A stretch of 10,782 bases of DNA from an uncultured Spirochaetaceae bacterium (GTDB taxonomy: Bacteria > Spirochaetota > Spirochaetia > SZUA-6 > Bin103), in contig CAJWOB010000052.1 of assembly GCA_913043885.1 (NCBI GenBank), positions 1-10,782 on the forward strand, read 5' to 3'. Below, piece after piece: positions 7,648-10,782 of this stretch. A model generated the notes under the pieces. The model was not told the origin of the DNA. It made no database searches and saw only the letters and a program-made list of their open reading frames with translations. A program made the position numbers and the translations under genes. The stretch's first letter is position 1, and each line of letters opens with the position of its first letter.

Positions 7648-7667
7648 CGGCCACGGGCTCCTGGCCG
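7648..7667 (+). terminator. Weak stem-loop after rodA
   Basis: CGGCCA at 7648-7653 pairs with TGGCCG at 7662-7667 around an eight-base loop, five bases after the rodA stop. No T-run follows, so it is a poor intrinsic terminator. Its 3' arm overlaps the place where the -35 of the following promoter would be. It could reduce read-through from the mre operon or be chance in GC-rich DNA. Confidence 0.22.
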
Positions 7668-7690
7668 CAGAGAAGAATCCTGACTATACT
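7662..7690 (+). promoter_or_regulatory. Candidate promoter of the cys cluster
   Basis: TATACT at 7685-7690 matches five of six bases of the sigma-70 -10 box. The -35 position, TGGCCG at 7662-7667 or CTGGCC one base earlier, is poor, which would fit a promoter that needs an activator. Start of transcription would be near 7697, about 11 bases before the ATG at 7708 and 26 before the ATG at 7723. I saw no convincing operator palindrome. Confidence 0.45.
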
Positions 7691-7707
7691 GATCGAGTAG
7701 ATAGGTT

Positions 7708-8508
7708 ATGGGTGCGGTCGCCATGAGTGAGAGAGATGTGGCCGTAGAGCCGCTCGTCACTGCGGACCGGGCGCGACAGCTGGCTACACGCCTCGCGGGT
7801 AGCCAGGATAGGGAGGTGGTGCGTCAGCTGGCGCAGGCATGCGCCGAGACCGGAACCACCCTCAAACTGGCATCATCGCTGGGAGCGGAGGACCAGGTGC
7901 TCACCCACATGCTGCTGGAGATAGCCGCAGACGCACGGGTTTTCGTGCTCGACACCGGCCGTCTGCACCAGCAGACCTACGATCTGATGTCACGGATGAT
8001 GACCCGCTACGGCTTTCAGTACGAGGTGTACGCGCCCCAGGCCGAGACCGTGCAGGAGATGGTGTCCGCCCACGGCCCCAACCTGTTCTACGCCAGTGTC
8101 GAGAACCGCAAACGCTGCTGCTTCGTGCGCAAGGTGGAGCCGCTGAACCGCGCGTTGCAGGGTGCCGGAGCCTGGATGACCGGCCTGCGACGTGGTCAGA
8201 GTGACGACCGTGCCGACACGCCGGTCGTGGAGTGGGACGAGGCGCACGGCGCGCTCAAGGTCAATCCGCTGGCGACGTGGTCGGAGCAGCAGGTGTGGGA
8301 CTATCTGCGCGAGCACCGCGTTCCGTATAACGAGCTCCACGACCACGGCTATCCAAGCATCGGCTGCCAGCCGTGTACCCGCGCCATCGACCAGGGCGAG
8401 GATCCGCGCGCCGGGCGCTGGTGGTGGGAGAACGGCGCCGCGAAGGAGTGCGGGCTGCACACGGAGACGGTACCGCCACGAGTGACGGAGGCAGGTCCTA
8501 CAGGCTGA
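7708..8508 (+). CDS. cysH: Assimilatory APS reductase (CysH family, Fe-S type)
   Basis: This enzyme reduces adenylyl sulfate to sulfite with thioredoxin as electron donor, in the cytoplasm. The 266-residue protein has the adenine nucleotide alpha-hydrolase fold: SSLGAEDQVL (about 53-62) for nucleotide binding and FVLDTGRLHQQTY (about 79-91). The iron-sulfur cysteines of the APS-reducing branch are present, C137-C138 in KRCCFVRKVEPL and C220-x-x-C223 in GCQPCTR. The conserved catalytic C248 lies in KECGLH. E. coli-type PAPS reductases lack the CC and CxxC pairs, so APS is the likely substrate, although some Fe-S enzymes accept both. Two starts are possible: ATG 7708, or ATG 7723 which shortens it by five residues. 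Neither has a Shine-Dalgarno sequence. It lies in the same direction as the regulator and cysDN, consistent with one sulfate-assimilation cluster. Confidence 0.94.
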   Translation: MGAVAMSERDVAVEPLVTADRARQLATRLAGSQDREVVRQLAQACAETGTTLKLASSLGAEDQVLTHMLLEIAADARVFVLDTGRLHQQTYDLMSRMMTRYGFQYEVYAPQAETVQEMVSAHGPNLFYASVENRKRCCFVRKVEPLNRALQGAGAWMTGLRRGQSDDRADTPVVEWDEAHGALKVNPLATWSEQQVWDYLREHRVPYNELHDHGYPSIGCQPCTRAIDQGEDPRAGRWWWENGAAKECGLHTETVPPRVTEAGPTG

Positions 8509-8537
8509 TTGAAACCGACTCCGCGCCGGGCTATGTT
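8509..8537 (+). promoter_or_regulatory. Promoter directly before the regulator ATG
   Basis: TTGAAA at 8509-8514 (five of six matches) and TATGTT at 8532-8537 (four of six matches) are separated by 17 bases, the ideal spacing. The -35 begins immediately after the cysH stop at 8508. Transcription would start near 8543-8546, zero to four bases before the ATG at 8547, so the message would be leaderless or nearly so. Confidence 0.55.
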
Positions 8538-8546
8538 GTTCAAAGA

Positions 8547-9113
8547 ATGAACACGTCGGGCGCGGCAGAATCGGGAGAAGAGGTCGCCGACCGTGATCTC
8601 GACGTGCTTGCCGCCATCCAGGCCAATCCCAAGCGGGTCCGGCAGCGTGACATCGCGCGAGCGCTTGGCATGTCGCTGGGGATGACCAACTCCATACTGC
8701 GTCAGCTGACGCAGAAGGGGCTCTTGAAGATCCGTCGTCTGAACGCTCGCAACATCCAGTACGTGGTGTCCCCGCAGGGCGTCGACGCAGTCGCCCGTCG
8801 GAGCTACCGGTACCTGCGACGAACGGTGGGTAACGTGGTGCGCTACAAGGAACAGGTTGCGGAGATGCTACAGCAAGCTCAACAGCAAGGATTCGAGCGG
8901 GTAGCCGTCGTCGGTGCAAGCGATCTGGAGTTCATTGTCGAACACTTCGCCGGTCGACTCGGGCTTGCTCTATCTCGGTGCGACGAGGTCGGGGACGAGC
9001 CGGGTACGCTCTGGCTACTCTCGGAGACCCGTGAATGGCCACCCGCCGCAGAGCGCGACGACCCCGCCAACGTCAGATCCCTGGGCCGCGAGTTGATGCG
9101 GCTGTCCCGCTAA
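8547..9113 (+). CDS. Winged-helix (MarR/HTH_24-like) transcriptional regulator
   Basis: This is probably a DNA-binding regulator of the sulfate genes. The 188-residue protein has an N-terminal winged helix at about 17-80: helices DLDVLAAIQANPK and RQRDIARALGMS, a recognition helix LGMTNSILRQLTQKG, then a wing around LLKIRRLNARNIQYVVSPQG. It is followed by ARRSYRYLRRTVGNVVRYKEQ (83-103), a linker helix I recall from spirochaete wHTH proteins related to the EPS-associated MarR group. The C-terminal part (about 113-160, GFERVAVVGASDLEFIVEHF) looks like a small alpha/beta, Rossmann-like domain that could sense a ligand. Upstream in-frame starts from 8373 lie inside cysH, so ATG 8547 is chosen. 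It has no Shine-Dalgarno sequence, which fits the promoter placement. Role in sulfur control is inferred from position between cysH and cysD only. Confidence 0.85.
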   Translation: MNTSGAAESGEEVADRDLDVLAAIQANPKRVRQRDIARALGMSLGMTNSILRQLTQKGLLKIRRLNARNIQYVVSPQGVDAVARRSYRYLRRTVGNVVRYKEQVAEMLQQAQQQGFERVAVVGASDLEFIVEHFAGRLGLALSRCDEVGDEPGTLWLLSETREWPPAAERDDPANVRSLGRELMRLSR

Positions 9114-9138
9114 CAGCCAGCAACGAAGCATAAGTCAA

Positions 9139-10056
9139 ATGACATCAGCTACTCCCGCCTACCATCAGTCCACCCTGGCACAGCTCGAGGACGAGGCCGT
9201 GTACGTCCTCCGTGAGGTGGCCGCTCAGTTCGAACGGCCGGTCCTGCTGTTCTCCGGTGGTAAGGACTCCATCTGCGTCGCCCACCTGGCGCGCAAGGCG
9301 TTCCATCCGGCCAAGCTGCCATTCCCGGTCATGCACATCGACACCGGCCACAACTTCGGCGAGACCCTCGAGTTTCGCGACCGCTTCTTGGCGGACATGG
9401 ATGCCAATCTGATCGTCAGGACGGTGCAGGAGTCCATCGACAAGGGGCGGGTTCAGGAAGAACCAGGGCCCAACGCCAGCCGCAACTCGCTGCAATCGGT
9501 CACGCTTCTCGACGCCATCGCGGAGTTCAAGTTCGACGCCGCAATTGGCGGCGCACGTCGCGACGAGGAAAAGGCGCGGGCCAAGGAGCGCTTCTTTTCA
9601 TTTAGGGATCGCTACGGTCAGTGGGACCCGAAGAACCAGCGTCCGGAGCTCTGGAACCTGTTCAACGGCCGCTACGCCACCGGCGAGCACATCCGGGCAT
9701 TCCCGCTCAGCAACTGGACGGAGCTGGACGTGTGGCGCTACATCGAGGATGAGGGCTTGGCACTTCCCTCGTTGTACTTCGGCCACGAGCGCGAGGTGGT
9801 CGAGCGGGACGGCATGCTGCTGGCCAAGTGCGAGTTCATCACGCTGCTCGACGGAGAGCGCTGGGAGAGCAAGAGCGTGCGCTTTCGCACCATCGGCGAC
9901 ATGACCTGCACCGGCGCAACCGAGTCTTCGGCGGCCAGCATCGACGAGATCGTCGACGAAATAGCGGCGGCCACCACCACGGAACGGGGAGGACGCGCCG
10001 ACGATCGCCGCTCCGAGGCCGCCATGGAAGACCGAAAGAAGGAAGGGTACTTCTAG
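9139..10056 (+). CDS. cysD: Sulfate adenylyltransferase subunit 2 (CysD)
   Basis: CysD is the catalytic subunit of ATP sulfurylase. It joins ATP and sulfate to give APS and pyrophosphate, driven by GTP hydrolysis on CysN. The 305-residue length is normal. The PP-loop SGGKDS lies at 39-44. The family stretches MHIDTGHNFGETLEFRDR, GGARRDEEKARAKERFFSFR and FPLSNWTELDVWRYI follow, and the C-terminus ends in RKKEGYF as in most CysD proteins. A less conserved, Ala- and Arg-rich segment (about 285-298) comes just before that tail. The gene starts 25 bases after the regulator, with only a weak GAAG upstream, and its stop codon shares one base with the cysN start, which points to coupled translation of the two subunits. 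Confidence 0.97.
   Translation: MTSATPAYHQSTLAQLEDEAVYVLREVAAQFERPVLLFSGGKDSICVAHLARKAFHPAKLPFPVMHIDTGHNFGETLEFRDRFLADMDANLIVRTVQESIDKGRVQEEPGPNASRNSLQSVTLLDAIAEFKFDAAIGGARRDEEKARAKERFFSFRDRYGQWDPKNQRPELWNLFNGRYATGEHIRAFPLSNWTELDVWRYIEDEGLALPSLYFGHEREVVERDGMLLAKCEFITLLDGERWESKSVRFRTIGDMTCTGATESSAASIDEIVDEIAAATTTERGGRADDRRSEAAMEDRKKEGYF
10039..10047 (+). promoter_or_regulatory. Shine-Dalgarno sequence for cysN
   Basis: AAGGAAGGG at 10039-10047, inside the last codons of cysD, lies eight bases before the GTG at 10056. It is the strongest purine-rich ribosome site in the window and decides the GTG start of cysN. Confidence 0.6.
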
Positions 10057-10782
10057 TGGCCGAGCGCTCGGCTACCAGCGCCGGCCCCGACGTCGGCCTG
10101 CTCCGTTTCACCACCGCCGGCAGCGTCGATGATGGCAAGAGCACGTTGATCGGTCGGCTGCTCTACGATAGCAAGCTCATTTTCGAAGACACCCTGGCAT
10201 CGCTGAAACGCGCCAGCGAGCTGCGTGGCGAGCAGCTGGACCTATCGTTGATTACCGACGGGCTCCGCGCCGAGCGGGAGCAGCGCATCACCATCGATGT
10301 CGCCTACCGCTACTTCGCCACTCCCAAGCGCAAGTTCATCATTGCCGACACCCCCGGCCACGTCCGCTACACCCGTAACATGGTGACCGGTGCATCCACC
10401 GCCGACCTGGCGGTTATCCTAATCGATGCGCGCGCCGGCGTGGTAACGCAGTCCCGTCGCCACGGTTTCATCGCTTCGCTGCTTGGCATCCAGCACCTGG
10501 TGGTAGCGGTCAACAAGATGGACCTGGTCGACTGGTCCCGGGAGCGCTACGAGGAGATCGTCGCCGACTACACTTCGTTCTCCGAGAAGCTCGACATCCA
10601 CGACATCACCTTCATCCCCATCTCGGCGCTGCTCGGCGACAATATCGTGTCTCGCAGCGAGGCTATGTCCTGGTATCAGATGCCGACGCTGCTCGAGCAC
10701 CTGGAGACGGTGTCGGTAGCGGCCGACCGCAACCTCGTCGATTTCCGCTTCCCGGTGCAGTACGTGATTCGCGCCGGCCAGG
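10056..10782 (+). CDS. cysN: Sulfate adenylyltransferase subunit 1 (CysN), 3' end cut by window
   Basis: CysN is the GTPase subunit of ATP sulfurylase and energises APS formation by CysD. The frame starts at GTG 10056 and stays open to the right edge, giving 242 residues out of a usual 450-480, or about 630 if APS kinase is fused. The EF-Tu-type GTPase motifs are present: G1 GSVDDGKST (22-30), G3 DTPGH (98-102) and G4 NKMD (153-156), with SAL as G5 near 191-193. The beta-barrel domain begins near 226 (DFRFPVQYVIRAGQ). In switch I the motif EREQRITIDVAYRYF has Arg77 where CysN and EF-Tu relatives usually have Gly. Whether a CysC domain follows cannot be seen. The Fe-S reductase nearby makes APS kinase unnecessary for sulfite formation. 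Confidence 0.96.
   Translation, partial: MAERSATSAGPDVGLLRFTTAGSVDDGKSTLIGRLLYDSKLIFEDTLASLKRASELRGEQLDLSLITDGLRAEREQRITIDVAYRYFATPKRKFIIADTPGHVRYTRNMVTGASTADLAVILIDARAGVVTQSRRHGFIASLLGIQHLVVAVNKMDLVDWSRERYEEIVADYTSFSEKLDIHDITFIPISALLGDNIVSRSEAMSWYQMPTLLEHLETVSVAADRNLVDFRFPVQYVIRAGQ

Noticed and set aside
7684..7704. CTAT...ATAG near the cysH promoter as an operator palindrome
   Set aside because: Only the outer four bases match the reverse complement. The interior does not pair, so the symmetry is not significant.
8373..8546. Extended N-terminus of the winged-helix regulator
   Set aside because: The extra residues overlap the highly conserved C-terminus of CysH, including its catalytic Cys region, and read as Arg-rich shadow sequence. 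ATG 8547 starts just before the family domain and has a promoter in front.

Overview
The window is GC-rich (roughly 60-65% by eye) and densely coded on the + strand. Its layout is: an unassigned left edge with a long palindrome (1-290), the RNase P RNA gene (about 291-715), a six-gene cell-elongation cluster (811-7643), and the start of an assimilatory sulfate-reduction cluster (7708 to the right edge). No transposase, CRISPR array, phage gene or tRNA was seen.

The organism looks like a spirochaete, probably a free-living or symbiotic high-GC member of Spirochaetales. Three observations support this: a gene order of TPR membrane protein, mreB, mreC, mreD, PBP2, rodA, which I recall from Treponema; an MreB N-terminus with the GTCNTL form of the phosphate-1 loop; and an unusually long RodA. 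This is inference from family knowledge, because no 16S or other phylogenetic marker was searched.

The elongation cluster is tightly packed. PBP2 overlaps mreD by 4 bases and rodA starts one base after the PBP2 stop, so these genes are probably one operon read from a promoter just after rnpB. MreB filaments, MreC and MreD position the RodA glycosyltransferase and the PBP2 transpeptidase for lateral wall synthesis. The TPR protein at the head of the operon is a membrane-anchored scaffold of unknown job.

The sulfate cluster starts after a 64-base gap that carries a good -10 box. CysD with CysN (ATP sulfurylase, CysN cut by the right edge) makes APS. The CysH-type reductase carries the CC...CxxC iron-sulfur signature of APS reductases, so the pathway probably goes from APS directly to sulfite without APS kinase. 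A winged-helix regulator lies between cysH and cysD. It has its own near-consensus promoter placed so close to its ATG that the transcript may be leaderless.

The items most worth checking are this regulator and its start, the 76-base palindrome upstream of rnpB, the arginine in CysN switch I, and the roughly 70-residue insertion in RodA. I saw no clear evidence of a wholly new system: most of the window is core metabolism and cell-shape machinery.
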